A stretch of DNA of 64,000 nt from Corallium rubrum (GCA_964035015.1 OZ035998.1:16236679-16300678), one strand, 5' to 3'. Counted from the stretch's first letter, positions 20,977 through 37,140 are shown. The notes: generated from the letters alone by a model not told the origin. Numbers and translations: made by a program.

Positions 20977-21213
20977 TCAATCAATAGTTACGAACCGGCA
21001 CTGCCAGGTTTCATATCTTGGCAAAACCTGCCGACTTTTACATATACTAGGACTGGATTTCGGAGCACATGGGCATTTCGCCTTACACTGGTAACGTATG
21101 GTGTCAGTTAGTGCACTTTCAAGTGTGCTGTTACACCAAAGACAAACCGGTATAATAACGCTTCTTTCGACGATTTTTCTTTTTTGTCTTTTGGTGCCGC
21201 CCAATTTTACGCT
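20977..21213 (-). CDS. Candidate C-terminal exon of a selenoprotein P-like protein (Cys form)
   Basis: The minus frame ending in TGA at 20977-20979 encodes a basic start (KRQKRK) and then a Cys-rich block: VCLWCNSTLES, IRYQCKAKCPC, SPSICKSRQ, ETWQCRF. Spacing and neighbours (CxxC, x-QCK-x, S-x-C, C-R) resemble the C-terminal part of selenoprotein P, where several of these positions are selenocysteine. Here Cys or Tyr stands in those places and no in-frame TGA occurs before the end. TTTCTCGCACGAG before 21213 could be a splice acceptor (a stop codon lies just upstream in this frame). The reading phase does not join directly to the exon at 21735-21500, so a middle exon is missing or unseen. Confidence 0.38.
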   Translation of the reverse strand, partial: SVKLGGTKRQKRKIVERSVIIPVCLWCNSTLESALTDTIRYQCKAKCPCAPKSSPSICKSRQVLPRYETWQCRFVTID

Positions 21214-21499
21214 CTCGTGCGAGAAAGCTTACTCATTTCCAAAATAAAACTTCTTAACGCTAATATTTGATCATTTCCTTCACCTAATATTTGGTAATTT
21301 CCTTCAGTACTTTTCTAATTAAATATGATTATCTTTTTCTCTTCATATATTGCCCCTGCCGTGCTCTATGTTTCCACTATCTCGTTTCTCCAACTTCTGT
21401 CACATTCGTTTCTTACCTCATCATTAATTCTCTACTTTAGCATGTAACAGTTCAGCTATTTAAGCCGATTTATCACTATAAATTATATCATCAACCTAC

Positions 21500-21735
21500 A
21501 TGTTAGAGAAATTATTCGATAGCAACTCCAGTCCTCGTACTTGTTTTCTCGAATTCTTGTTACATCCTTCGACAAACGCCAGAAGAAGGAGACTTCCTTG
21601 TGCCTCTTGAAAAATATCTTTTCCATTGATGACCAATGGTGATGGTTTCTTACAACACTTGATGTTAAGTCCAAAATAGGGGGAGAAAGACATGAGGAGA
21701 AGTACGTAGGCTATTAAGAAGTTTCGACGCGTCAT
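21500..21735 (-). CDS. Candidate first coding exon of a secreted selenoprotein P-like protein
   Basis: From the minus ATG at 21735: MTRRNFLIAYVLLLMSFSPY, a good signal peptide, then CCKKPSPLVINGKDIFQEAQ, GSLLLLAFVEGC and a tail ending FSN. This resembles the start of the thioredoxin-like domain of selenoprotein P (Cys-Lys-x-Pro..., G-S-V-x-V-V-A-L-L-x-A-S-Sec), with Cys at the selenocysteine position; the partner Cys two residues later is absent. CAT|GTAGGT at 21502-21494 (minus) is a plausible donor, and CATTCTAG just before the ATG (21740s) a plausible acceptor for an upstream non-coding exon. An ATG at 21777 would add 14 residues but breaks the signal peptide logic. Confidence 0.38.
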
Positions 21736-21777
21736 ATTTCCTAGAATGAAATCACGTACACAGGAAATTAGCTGCAT

Positions 21778-22846
21778 TCATTGAACTCTAAGTAAACTGG
21801 AACGCAAACTCCATAAGACAGGCCCTATGTTTGGGTGAAGCCAAACTTCTGGCCGCTGGGGGTAGCCATGAACGTCCACAGAACGTATGAGGTGCACATT
21901 GAAAAACTGAAAACTTGCTGCAAAAAAACAACCAGAAAATGCACAATTTTTTAAACCTAAAGTTTTTTAGAGATGATAACGAAGAAGCTAGTACGTATTG
22001 AGCTTACCCACCTTGTACCTGAACGATTTCTACCCACGAAAATGGATTGTACGACGAAATATCTACCGAACAAAAGCAAAATTCTAGTCCGAAACTCGTA
22101 TCGAAACTCGTTATCTCAAACGTTTGAAGGTTGTCTGCCAAGAATTAGTAATAAGATTAAGGCTAAATTATAGATTTAACTCAAGTCTCAGTTGTGGAAA
22201 TACTAAATCTGACATTTTTCGATACGAAGAGTAACTCCAGAGCTGTAATAACACCTGGTTCTACCCACTGAAAATTGAGAAATTTAAACCCAACTGTTTT
22301 TATAAACAAACTCTGCATTTTAAATGGGATATGTATTTTCTTTATATTTGTCCAAACCAGCGTACTGTTGACTTTCATTTGAGAGCTTATATTTTAAAAC
22401 TGTTTTTCTTGTTTTTACTCGTCATGTCAGTGTTCACCTACTCTACGGTATATTGGAATTTGCTCTAAGCCTGAAAGTGGTTAACAAGTTCAGTTTTTCT
22501 TTGATTTCAAGCTGTTTTTGCAACCCATTTCACCAATTTCAGCTTCTTTTTTTCTCGACTGTAAAGTAAAATGGACTGGAGGTGACGTGCATGGCGGGCC
22601 CCCATGTCCGCCATTTTTGGCTTCAAAACGTGTAAGCGAGTTTAGCGTTCCAGTTTCCTTAGAGTTCAATGGCTCCACTTGCCAGTAAGACGTGCATGTT
22701 CGCAACATACTTTGTAGCTATAAGTATGTAAAAAAATTTATAGGCTTATATAGAGTTACTATTTATAGGCCAAAAGGCAAAACTTAGACAAACAAGCCAA
22801 AATTGAACGTAAAGAGTAATTTTCTATTGTCGAGAATGCAAGAATG
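21778..22846. other. Intergenic, nothing firmly recognised
   Basis: The upstream part of the selenoprotein P-like gene should lie here (minus orientation), but no promoter is distinguishable. ATGGCGGGCCCCCATGTCCG-type short palindromic sequence at 22590-22612 looks like an old repeat. Confidence 0.3.
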
Positions 22847-23006
22847 GAGCGTTTTCACTCACGTGATCGGTGGCCCATTGGGGTGGTGAAACAATACGAA
22901 ATATTTGAATAAGAAAGAGCTAATTCCCATACCGTACACCAATATGGCCGCCATTTCATTGTTTTGGTACACCAATATGGCTGCCGTGACGTAAGATGAA
23001 AACGCT
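22847..23006. mobile_element. MITE with GAGCGTTTTCA ends
   Basis: GAGCGTTTTCAC at the left and TGAAAACGCTC at the right. ACACCAATATGGCCGCCAT and a near copy (ACACCAATATGGCTGCC) occur inside. Confidence 0.65.
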
Positions 23007-23529
23007 CTACAGATTATAAACTCGGACAAACACGACGGTTAACGTAATAACCGCTATTGTAAACTATATGAATGGCGTTATTTCATTGAAGGCCCAGTGT
23101 CACCATGATCCAAACTTGAAAAACTTCGTGGACAAATTCAAGTTCACATGTTTAAAATTATGGTGAATATCACACACTTCAAAACGTGGACCACATTGTC
23201 CGTAAGAAAATGCACTGATGACTTACTATTTTAACGTTTTAAGAATGTGATTCCTTTCCTTTGCACACAAATATGATTTTTGTCTCGCGCAAAACTATTA
23301 ATCAAGCGGTAATTTAGTACCTGACGCTGTGCCTTTCAAGCTCAAACTTGTCACCTTGTACTAGTATTAAACAGAAATCTAAATAATTCACTTTCGATTA
23401 TTCTCCACGTTGCGATCTCCGTGACTATATGGCGATTGGGTCGAATATCTGGCGCCGGATAGCTGTCGAATATGACATAAATGTTTCCCGGACAAGCAAG
23501 CAAGCAACACGCTGACATTATGACACAAA

Positions 23530-23775
23530 ATCAGGGTAAACTGTAAAGTAACACCATGAACAGTGTAAACTTACTCCAAAGACAAAGTGGTTTTCGTACA
23601 CCATTTTTCGTGTAAATCGCGTGCAGCTGTGTGGACACCAACTCATTACGCTGACAGTGTAAATTTAAATTACACCAGAAGTGTTTTTTACACCACATTG
23701 GTGTGAAATTTCTTGCAGCTGTGGTGTCAAATCACACCAGAAGTGTTTATTTACACCTTACTGAAGTAAAGCGTG
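23530..23775. repeat. Short dispersed motif cluster, TTACACCAGAAGTGTT
   Basis: The motif ACACCAGAAGTGTTT occurs twice, with other GTGTAA/TTACAC words every 15-30 bp over about 240 bp. No coding frame. Confidence 0.5.
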
Positions 23776-23934
23776 GGAACATAACAATAATCATGAGTTA
23801 CTAATTACACTGAATACGTTATTAAACAATTTAATACATGTCAACTTAAATAAATACAATATGAAATATAGAATATGAAAGGTAAATTTAAGTTTAAAAA
23901 TACAACTCAATACCGTATGTTTGTTTATACAACT

Positions 23935-24120
23935 ATTTTCACTTTGCTCTATAATAAAAACACGGTCGTTAAGCCAAGCCTATCTACACGATACGATTGT
24001 CGTATACCATTGTCATTCTGCATGGCGTATGCAATTTTGTGTAAGTGACACGATTCTTGTTCATGAGTCAATGGTGAATGTTGAAAAACGTCTTTTACAC
24101 TTTTTAGCTTTTCACTTTCA
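23935..24120. repeat. ~185-bp direct repeat, copy 1
   Basis: TTTTCACTTTGCTCTATAAT ... TTTTAGCTTTTCACTTTC; copy 2 is at 25062-25246 with about 10 differences. The two surround a block holding a hammerhead remnant and a MITE. The short frames on both strands are repeat by-products. Confidence 0.8.
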
Positions 24121-24554
24121 AATACATGCTGGCGTGTATGGACGTTCTGAAAAAGCATCAAGACTAGTTTTAATTTTAGAATGAAGGTCTCAATAAAGAC
24201 ACAGTGTGACGTACATGTATGCAGTTGTACAGTACCAGTAGTATCTCACCTCTAACAAATCTCAATATCTCAAGAAACAAAGTGAGAGTTGGGAGAGTCC
24301 ACTTAAAAGCAAGCTAGTATGGATAGAATAACAAGTGGCAATCTAAAATATACCATCAACCTATGGTTCACTTTTATACAGTATTGCTTTCCCACCTGAA
24401 AATTGTGCATTACACCTGAGATGTTGTGAGACTTAAGAAAAGCGTAATAAAAACACGAAAGTGTGAAAAAGTAGGGTGCTGCGTAGCAGAGTTTTGTGTA
24501 TAGAGCAAAGGGAAAAGGTGGTACACTGCAGTGCGGTTTTTAACAACGAAATAC

Positions 24555-24600
24555 ACTAACGTTTCGAGCACGGAGCTCTTTATAAGTAGTCAGTATTTCG
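24555..24600 (-). ncRNA. Degenerate hammerhead-like motif
   Basis: On the minus strand: CTGACTACTTATAAA, then stem II GAGC-TCCGT-GCTC, then GAAAC and GTTAG. The 3' half fits a hammerhead (CGAAAC-GUUA), but the CUGANGA box is not directly before stem II. Probably a relic. Confidence 0.35.
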
Positions 24601-24606
24601 TTATCA

Positions 24607-25028
24607 GAGAGTTTTAGATTGACGTTCTTTTTTATAACCGCAAACTGAAAACCGCGGTTAGACGTTTGGCGGTTGGGAGTTTGACGTTAACATGCATGTC
24701 AAAGAGCATTTAGATTGGCGCCATGTTTGGTTTTCAATCGTTCATACGTATTCACCAAAAATTGACATGAGCTTCAGTGTTCAATTCAAAAACGTTGTGA
24801 TTCAAGAACAACAGACATGTAAGAGTATAAATTTACACCCCAAACGTGGGTTAGTTGAGTAAAAGTTACATAAAAACTTTGCCGTAATTCACTTACCTCA
24901 AGAAGCCGTTCTAGCAGTACAAACGTGAACCGCAAACGTGTAACCTGACCGCTGGACGTTGATCACGTGGTTTCTAGCAAGGTTTGCGGTTTGCGGTTAT
25001 CAAAAAAAACCGTCAACCTAAAACTCTC
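24607..25028. mobile_element. MITE with GAGAGTTTTAG ends
   Basis: GAGAGTTTTAGATTGACG and ATAACCGCAAAC at the left face the same words inverted at the right (24985-25028). The interior holds CCGCAAACTGAAAACCGCGG-type sequence. TACCACCTTTTC-type words flank it in inverted order (24496-24524, 25054-25085). Confidence 0.7.
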
Positions 25029-25061
25029 GATTATAAAAATTACCTCAGCAGCTTACCACCT

Positions 25062-25246
25062 TTTCACTTTGCTCTATAATAAAAACACGATCGTTAAGCG
25101 AAGCTTATCTACACGATACGATTGTCGTATACCATTGTTATTCTGTATGGCGTATGCAATTTTGTGTAAGTGACACGATTCTTGTTCAAGATTCAATGGT
25201 GAATGTTGAAAAACGTCTTTTACACTTTTTAGCTTTTCACTTTCGC
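25062..25246. repeat. ~185-bp direct repeat, copy 2
   Basis: Matches 23935-24120 in the same orientation. Confidence 0.8.
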
Positions 25247-25391
25247 TCGAAGATCAAGCAACTTGCCAATTAAGAGTTTATTATACAATACTGATACAAT
25301 CTCAACTGTGATTGGCTAAAAACCTACAGATAATTCTTGATGTCTTGGAGTGAAGATCAGAAGCGGATTAATCCGGCGGATTTTGCACGTT

Positions 25392-25507
25392 TTGAGACTT
25401 GATATTTAAGTTAAAAACAAGATAAGACAAAATGAGAGGTAATATTTCGACTCTATTTCAAAGTCATTATCAAACCAAATAACCAATAATTTACAAGCTT
25501 ACTGAGT
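25392..25507 (-). mobile_element. Hammerhead-bearing PLE end, left member of an inverted pair
   Basis: From TGAGACTTGATATTTAAGTT to TTTACAAGCTTACTGAGT it is the inverted copy of 38203-38317. Both members touch a (TA)n tract on their inner side. The hammerhead-like core (25440-25472, minus) reads TTGATAA, stem II GACT...AGTC, GAAA, TATTA: position C3 is T and G8 is A, as in the other copy. Confidence 0.65.
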
Positions 25508-27115
<1,608 letters not shown>

Positions 27116-27199
27116 ATCAATTAGGTGCTGTGCCAAAATTGCCCATAGACAATCAATTAGGTGCTGTGCCAAAATTGCCCATAGAAACCAAAGTGCCCA

Positions 27200-28734
27200 T
27201 AGATCTTCTTTGATATAAAAAGAAGAAAAACAAATTGAACAACATGGTTAAATCTGCAAAATCAAAGTACCACAAAACTCTATTACAACAAAATGCAAAT
27301 AACCCGGATAAATTTTGGGAATCAATCAAATCCATCTATCCTTCCAAATCGAGAAACACACCAGCAATGGTGTTCAATGATGGCTACAAACGTATTACTA
27401 ATGCTCAAGAAATAAGCAATTTGTTAAGCTCGTACTTCTTCAGTGTCGTCTCAAAACTGAAAGAAAAATCTTTCCCTCTCCGAAACCTTGTATGGAGAAC
27501 ATGTCAATCTATTCCGGCACAATCAAATTTGACTTTCAAATTTAACAATGTTATACAGCAGGGGTTGTGGAAAATGAATTGACCTTATTAAAGAATAAAA
27601 AATCCTCTGGTTTGGATAATATTCCTCCCTTCGTTCCAAAAGACTGTTCAAATATAATCTCACAACCATTGACTTATTTGATAAACATGTCTTTTGAAAC
27701 TGGCGTATATCCAACCGAATGGAAATCAACAAAAGTGATTCCTATACATAAAAAAGGTCCTCGGGGAGATGTACAAATCTATCGACCTATATCCATCATA
27801 CCCGCCATCTCAAAGATAATCGAAAAAATTGTTCAGAGACAACTGTCAAATTATCTTGAAACCAATAATCTACTTCACGACAACCAATTTGGCTTTAGAA
27901 ATAATCCATCTATTGAACTTGCTGCTGTATTATTTATGGACAATATTCAGAGGGAAGTGGATAAGAAAAATTTGGTGGGTGCACCTTAGGACACAGCAAG
28001 TTAATAACGAAATGATCAAAATATGGAATTGCAGATTTAGAGTTGGAATGGTTTAAAGATTATTTGTTCAATCGTTCCCAAATTGTATATTACAAAACTG
28101 AATTTTCTGATAGTCAGCCAATGTTGAGCGGCGTTCTTCAGGGATCCATCCTAGGTCCACTCCTCTTCAATATATTTCTTAATGATTTATCTGACTGTAT
28201 TCAGTATTCTAAGATTATCAAGTATGCAGATGACACAGTTATCTATTTCAGCGAAAAAAGTCTTTCTACTATTGAAGAAAAATTAAAGTATGACATGGAG
28301 TCCATTAGAGAATGGTGCTTCGAGAATGAACTCATCTTGAATCTCAACCAAGGGAAAACTGAAGCAATGCTTTTCGGAACTAGTAAAAACCTATCTAAGC
28401 AGAAAAATTCGTTGAACATTATGTATGGTTATGAGAAGATCGAAACTATATCAACTTACAGGTACCTTGGAATTGAAATTGACACATCTCTAAACCTGAA
28501 TCTGAATTTTGGTCGAGCGTACAAGAAAGCTATGGGACGTCTTCGATTACTGGCCAAAATCAGGCAATACCTCAATGTACCTTCAGCAAAAACCATTTAC
28601 CAAGCTATGATTGTGCCAATCCTTACATATGGTGGATCTCACAGTAACACAAAGTCAAAAGTTAATCCGTTTTCATGATAGAGCAATGTCCATCATCAGT
28701 TCTTCCAATCATTGTGATTTAAAGATACCTCAAA

Positions 28735-28735
<1 letters not shown>
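27200..28735 (+). pseudogene. LINE fragment A1 (RT domain, 5'-truncated)
   Basis: Frames at 27235-27582, 27567-27989 and 28043-28678 make up the linker and reverse transcriptase of a Jockey/CR1-type LINE: KNKKSSGLDNIPP, VIPIHKKG, YRPISIIPAISKIIEKIVQR, QFGFR, then [20 protein letters not shown] and the catalytic IKYADDTVIY box, followed by LNLNQGKTEAMLFG and YRYLGIEID. At least two frameshifts and a gap before 28043 break it. After 28678 it continues in another frame to about 28735. Plus strand, opposite to the host PLE. Confidence 0.85.
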
Positions 28736-31671
<2,936 letters not shown>

Positions 31672-32183
31672 CGTTCAGTTTTACCGATGTATTTGTGGTT
31701 GCAACCGCGACAAGAAATCTCGTAAATTACATTGTTTTTAGAAGGGTCCGGTATTTTATTGAAATGAAGAAGGCAGTTTTTTTGGTTTGGTAAATAACAG
31801 CGAAATTGACATCAACGTTTAGGTTGCGCCGAAGTTTTTCAATTAGATTACGCACAAGAAATTCACCTTGTCTACCAAGATAAGGTAATCTTAACCAAAT
31901 TTTGGGAGAAGCATCGTCAAAAGTTTTAGTAGTGGTGGTTGAATTGGCGAAATGTTTAGCTGTAAGTTTAGAGATTAGGAAATTTCTAATTTTGGCTGGA
32001 AAACCATTCCAAGACAAAACATTTAAGGGAGTCAATTTGACGGTTGAGTAACAAAGAATTACTACAAATTTAGAAAACACGGTGAAACAAAGAATTAATC
32101 CAGGTAGTTTTGCGAGAGAAAGGTTCGAAACTAGAAAAGTGTGTGTATTGTCCGGTATGCGTGTTTTTTCGATAAACGTCAAT
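31672..32183 (-). pseudogene. PLE middle part: RT thumb/linker and start of GIY-YIG
   Basis: The minus frame 32182-31727 reads NVLSWNGFPAKIRNFLISKL, IWLRLPYLGRQGEFLVRNLI, VNFAVIYQTKKTAFF, and in the following bases the GIY-YIG start (VIYEISCRGCNHKYIGKTE). These are features of Penelope-like elements between RT and endonuclease. It joins in sense to 37140-37385 across the inserted LINE B. Confidence 0.82.
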
Positions 32184-32429
32184 CAATCAATCAATCAATC
32201 GTCTTTATTCATCATAGGAAAAAGATACATTTCGTATGTTACAAAGATTATTTTCAAAAAATTTACATAATATAAAAAGTCTAAAGAGCTAAATTATATT
32301 TGAAAATTAATCTATTTATGTAGGAATTCTTATAGCGCTCAATGTTAAGTTTAGGGCGTGCACTGCTGGTTCTTCGAAAACAATATTTATTTAATTTAGT
32401 TTGGGGAAGATTTTCCTTAATGGATGATT

Positions 32430-33229
32430 TCATAACAATTTAACCTTTTCAAAAATAGAGTTATCCTGTTTCATAAGTTCCTGTCGCACATTAATAGAGT
32501 ATGAAATATAGCGTCGTTTATAACATCTGTCTAAAAAACATTGAATTACGGTAAGATCAGAATCAGATGCCCCAAAAACTGCTAAGCCATATGTAATATT
32601 TGGAAGTACTATACTATTGAACAGATAGTCTATCTCTGCTTGATTGTAGCCTTCTTTACGTAATGTTCTCAGAATAAACAAGCACCTGTTAATCTTTGTC
32701 AACTTTTTCTTAACGTGTGTGGAAAACTTACAGTCGCTTTGAAATGTCACTTGAATGTGCTTTTTTTCTTACTAAAAACTAGTTCCTTGCATTTATCTGG
32801 GTTACAAATCATGGAGTTCCAATTTGACCAGTTAAGAAATTGCCCTACTAAATCTTTAGAGGTATCACAATCTTTCCAAACTGGTGCGACTATGGAAGAA
32901 TCATCTGCATATTTGAGTAGAGAGGAGGTGGCATTTATATTAATTTCAAGGTCGTTTAGAAAAATATTAAAGAGGTATGGGCCACTTACACTACCCTGAG
33001 TTGTCCCCTTATTAACCGCTTTCCAGTCACAGAAATAATTATTATGAACAACGCGCTGTTGCCTATCTTTGAGAAAGCTAAGATACCAGTTAATGATATA
33101 TGGGTTTAAAGGTAATTGTTTAAGCTTATTAGATAAAAGATTATGCTTGACAGAGTCAAATGCCTTACTAAAGTCCATAGCAAAAAGTCGTATTGCTACA
33201 CAGTCTGGGTTATCTAGATATTTGTACAC
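32430..33229 (-). pseudogene. LINE B reverse transcriptase, C-terminal half
   Basis: Minus frames 33229-32747 and 32750-32430: [52 protein letters not shown] (YADD intact), [10 protein letters not shown], then VKKKLTKINRCLFILRTLRK and LPNITYGLAVFGASD. The two frames overlap with a shift near 32748. Confidence 0.87.
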
Positions 33230-33241
33230 CTGATCCTGTAT

Positions 33242-34866
33242 CAGGGGTGGATCTGGAGGGGTGCGAGCGTGGCTTGAGCCACGGTCAGATTTTCCTAATT
33301 ATTCCAAATTAAATAATATAATTGATATTTCAAAAATAAAAAACTATTAACAACAAAAGGATAGTTGACGTAAGAACGACATTAGCCACCGTAAAAATAC
33401 TAAACCGATTGTCAAAATAGCAGCGGATTTTCGTATCTTTGACAATCAGTTGCACCGCAATCGGTCTCAGGTAGTTAGAAGTCCGAGAATGTGGCGAGAG
33501 TGACCGAAAAAGTTACCGAACGTGCTACGAATTCGCTGAAGAAATTGGAGAACACTTCTGCTAAATTCAGCCACGGTCAGCGGAGCGATCTGCTAAATTC
33601 AACCACGGTCAGCGGACTATTAAGGGGTGCAAACCAATCAGAGAGCCAGAATAGAGTGGCTGAATTTGGCGGGAGCCACGGTCAGCCGCCCTTGCCATAT
33701 CTTGTTCCAATTTTATTGCGAAATAATGCAATCAAATCGTCGGCTCCGGTAGTCGGTAGTGCACGTCAGTCTGTCTTGACCGGAGTTCTTCAAAGTGATA
33801 TTAAAGAATGGCTGCGCGTATGGAGGGACAATGATTGTGCCTGTGACAGATAGTCGAAATACTAGATGATAAGTTCACAAGAAAATTAAGGAAGAGATGT
33901 CGGTTTGTTTGGTTTCTTTATTTATAGTACGAGTTCCTCTCTACTAAAATTGTTGATCGTCAGACGCTAGTTACTATAATAAGACTGTGGTGTTTATACT
34001 CAGACAATATAAATCTTTATTATAAAAGCATTGATCAATTTGAAGAACAAGCATGAGATCAAACCGAGAGCCGCGACCTCTCTCTCTCTCTCATTACATT
34101 ATTTATTAATATAATTCTCATCGACTGAAACACAGCATTTCTATCATGGTTCAACTTTGAAATATTATCTGCAAGACTCGAAGACTTGTCAGTCGCGGGA
34201 TTTAACACTCTCTTAATCGTTTGACAGACTGATTTTAACACTCTCTTAATCGTTTGACGACTATTTACTAACTCAGTTTACATCTTCTGGCTCTCATCAA
34301 CTCCATTGTTGTTATTCTCGCTTTATCGAGGGAAAGAGTCCGAAAGACAGTATAAAACGTAAAGGGACTCCATTTCCTGATCTGGAGTCTGACAAATGCT
34401 AACTGATACCTATAAATTGTTAATATTACACTAGCAGGGTTGCTTTGATTATTCTTGTTTCAAGTAAAAATTGGCTGGCATTAGACAGAATACTCAATAG
34501 AATTCTAAATAATGGCCAAAGGATACCCAGCTGCTTGACTGGTTAGTTTATATGTCACACAAAACTCGTTAAACATACATTACGATTCATATTGGATCAA
34601 TTACTCCTAAACATTTTATTGAATAATTAGAAGATCTTGGCTTGAACTTAAAGAGAAAAGAAAAATTTTGATTTGAGTAAAATTTATACAAAGATCTCGG
34701 TGAAAAACATGTATAAAACGATCCTACAATATGACTCTAGATCTCTCTCAAAATGCAGGAAATGCGTTTTCAGAGACTCTAATTTTCAAAATTTTCCGGG
34801 GGAGCATGCCCCCGGACCCCCCTACATTGTGGGCCACGGTCAGATTTTAGGCTAGATCCGCCCCTG
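33242..34866 (+). mobile_element. DNA transposon with CAGGGG ends, copy 1 (hAT-like)
   Basis: A 1,625-bp element; left end CAGGGGTGGATCTGGAGGGG, right end CTAGATCCGCCCCTG. It interrupts LINE B's RT (..[14 protein letters not shown]..) with a 5-bp duplication, TGTAT/GGTAT (one mismatch). The repeated GCCACGGTCAG(A/C) word is characteristic. A 120-codon frame at 33491-33853 (MARVTEKVTERATNSLKK...) is shared with copy 2 over about 105 codons, but I recognise no domain. hAT-like is a guess from the TIR style. Confidence 0.8.
33804..34106. mobile_element. ~302-bp insertion present only in copy 1
   Basis: Copy 2 reads AAAGTGATATTAAATATAAT where copy 1 has about 302 extra bases between GATATTAAA and TTAATATAAT. 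The insert ends in (CT)n and ATTACATTATTTA and has no coding signal. ATTAA-like bases at both sides may be its target duplication. Confidence 0.65.
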
Positions 34867-35472
34867 GGTATTGTAATAAGAGCGTCAGTACAGTTGCCTC
34901 CTCTTCTGTAGGAAAATTGGGTAGATGATAAGTTTTCTTCAATATGGTTCTTAGCATGGGTGGAATACACAGCCTTTTCAAAAGCTCTGGCAATGACTGG
35001 AGTAATGTTAATACCGCGGTAATCTTGGTCTTCCTTAGGGATATCAACTTTCGGTAGAGGATTAATATTTGCTCTTTTCCAGGATTGTGGCCAGGTACAA
35101 GTACTAAGAGACAGATTCCATATCTTGGCAACAACTGGAGTTAATAATTATGCGTGGTCCTTCCAGACCCAAAAAGGAATGGTATCAGGTCCCAAAGCCG
35201 TTCTTTTGAGTTTTCTCAGAATGCTCCAGACATATCTCTCTGATAATTCAGGCACTTAACCTTTCACGTCATCATTAATTATCACATTCGTAGGTTCTAA
35301 GTAGTTATCGTAACAAAGTTGACCAAAGTAATCGTTGAGTTTACCCAGAGATTTATGATCTAATGATACATTATGGCTAGACATGCGTCGTTGAGATGTT
35401 GCATCGACTCTTTTCCACCAATCCTGACTTCCCATTACAGCAGATCTATTTCTACGATTTTCACAAATTACC
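34867..35472 (-). pseudogene. LINE B reverse transcriptase, N-terminal part
   Basis: Minus strand, over several frames: SVLDHKSLGKLNDY-type linker, [71 protein letters not shown]. It runs straight into the 33229-32747 frame once copy 1 is removed. Confidence 0.8.
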
Positions 35473-36795
35473 CAGGGGCGGATCTAGCCTAAAATCTGAC
35501 CGTGGCCCACAATGTAGGGGGGTCCGGGGGCATGCTCCCCCGGAAAATTTTGAAAATTAGAGTCTCTGAAAACGCATTTCCTGCATTTTGAGAGAGATCT
35601 AGAGTCATATTGTAGGATCGTTTTATACATGTTTTTCACCGAGATCTTTGTATAAATTTTACTCAAATCAAAATTTTTTCTTTTCTCTTTAAGTTCAAGC
35701 CAAGATCTTCTAATTATTCAATAAAATGTTTAGGAGTAATTGATCCAATATGAATCGTAATGTATGTTTAACGAGTTTTGTGTGACATATAAACTAACCA
35801 GTCAAGCAGCTGGGTATCCTTTGGCCATTATTTAGAATTCTATTGAGTATTCTGTCTAATGCCAGCCAATTTTTACTTGAAACAAGAATAATCAAAGCAA
35901 CCCTGCTAGTGTAATATTAACAATTTATAGGTATCAGTTAGCATTTGTCAGACTCCAGATCAGGAAATGGAGTCCCTTTACGTTTTATACTGTCTTTCGG
36001 ACTCTTTCCCTCGATAAAGCGAGAATAACAACAATGGAGTTGATGAGAGCCAGAAGATGTAAACTGAGTTAGTAAATAGTCGTCAAACGATTAAGAGAGT
36101 GTTAAAATCAGTCTGTCAAACGATTAAGAGAGTGTTAAATCCCGCGACTGACAAGTCTTCGAGTCTTGCAGATAATATTTCAAAGTTGAACCATGATAGA
36201 AATGCTGTGTTTCAGTCGATGAGAATTATATTTAATATCACTTTGAAGAACTCCGGTCAAGACAGACTGACGTGCACTACCGACTACCGGAGCCGACGAT
36301 TTGATTGCATTATTTCGCAATAAAATTGGAACAAGATATGGCAAGGGCGGCTGACCGTGGCTCCCGCCAAATTCAGCCACTCTATTCTGGCTCTCTGATT
36401 GGTTTGCACCCCTTAATAGTCCGCTGACCGTGGTTGAATTTAGCAGATCGCTCCGCTGACCGTGGCTGAATTTAGCAGAAGTGTTCTCCAATTTCTTCAG
36501 CGAATTCGTAGCACGTTCGGTAACTTTTTCGGTCACTCTCGCCACATTCTCGGACTTCTAACTACCTGAGACCGATTGCGGTGCAACTGATTGTCAAAGA
36601 TACGAAAATCCGCTGCTATTTTGACAATCGGTTTAGTATTTTTACGGTGGCTAATGTCGTTCTTACGTCAACTATCCTTTTGTTGTTAATAGTTTTTTTA
36701 TTTTTGAAATATCAATTATATTATTTAATTTGGAATAATTAGGAAAATCTGACCGTGGCTCAAGCCACGCTCGCACCCCTCTAGATCCGCCCCTG
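35473..36795 (-). mobile_element. DNA transposon with CAGGGG ends, copy 2 (inverted)
   Basis: A 1,323-bp element; left end CAGGGGCGGATCTAGCCTAA, right end CTCTAGATCCGCCCCTG. Perfect 5-bp target duplication TTACC (35468-35472, 36796-36800). Nearly identical to copy 1 in reverse orientation, without the 302-bp insert. It splits LINE B's linker region. Confidence 0.85.
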
Positions 36796-36800
36796 TTACC

Positions 36801-37140
36801 TCCGAAATTCTTCTATTTAATGTTTTCATACGTTCTTCACTGACACCCGAGACACCCGAGAGTCTAGACTTAGTTCTTAACAATGATTTCACTAAAGGAG
36901 ACATCTAAAAGGCATACACTTATCCATATTGGATAAAATCTTTTCCTCCAGTAGATTAACAACCATATCTATGTTAGAAACCGTTAGTAATTCGTCCCAA
37001 TTCTCTTTTGCTAAAGCTTGATAGAGAGCATGCTTGCGATGTTCTCTGCAATCACGTATCCTAATTTTGTAACGAATTGGCTTTACTTTTATTCCTACTG
37101 GCAAGATTACTCCTTTATGATCCGTTTTGATTAACATTTG
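36801..37140 (-). pseudogene. LINE B, end of endonuclease and linker
   Basis: The minus frame ending at 36892 switches at about 37140 from PLE RT to LINE sequence: LIKTDHKGVILPVGIKVKPI, REHRKHALYQAL, ENWDELL. The linker continues below 36892 (LLRTKSRLSG, SEERMKTLNRRISEV). Confidence 0.75.

Larger units (their letters stand above)
32184..37140 (-). mobile_element. LINE B inserted in the PLE, itself split by two DNA transposons
   Basis: Minus-strand non-LTR element. It begins near 37140 at the end of an endonuclease domain (LIKTDHKGVILP) and ends in a (GATT)n tail at 32184-32200 preceded by AATAAAGAC. Its three parts are 37140-36801, 35472-34867 and 33241-32184. The PLE protein reads through when the LINE is removed (FLDLKISDDSI joins TFIEKTRIPDNTHTF). 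Confidence 0.82.

Noticed and set aside
33491..33853. 120-codon frame shared by both CAGGGG-ended elements as a possible transposase
   Set aside because: The copies are nearly identical so shared openness means little; no catalytic or DNA-binding motif is visible, and the frame contains the element's own short repeats.
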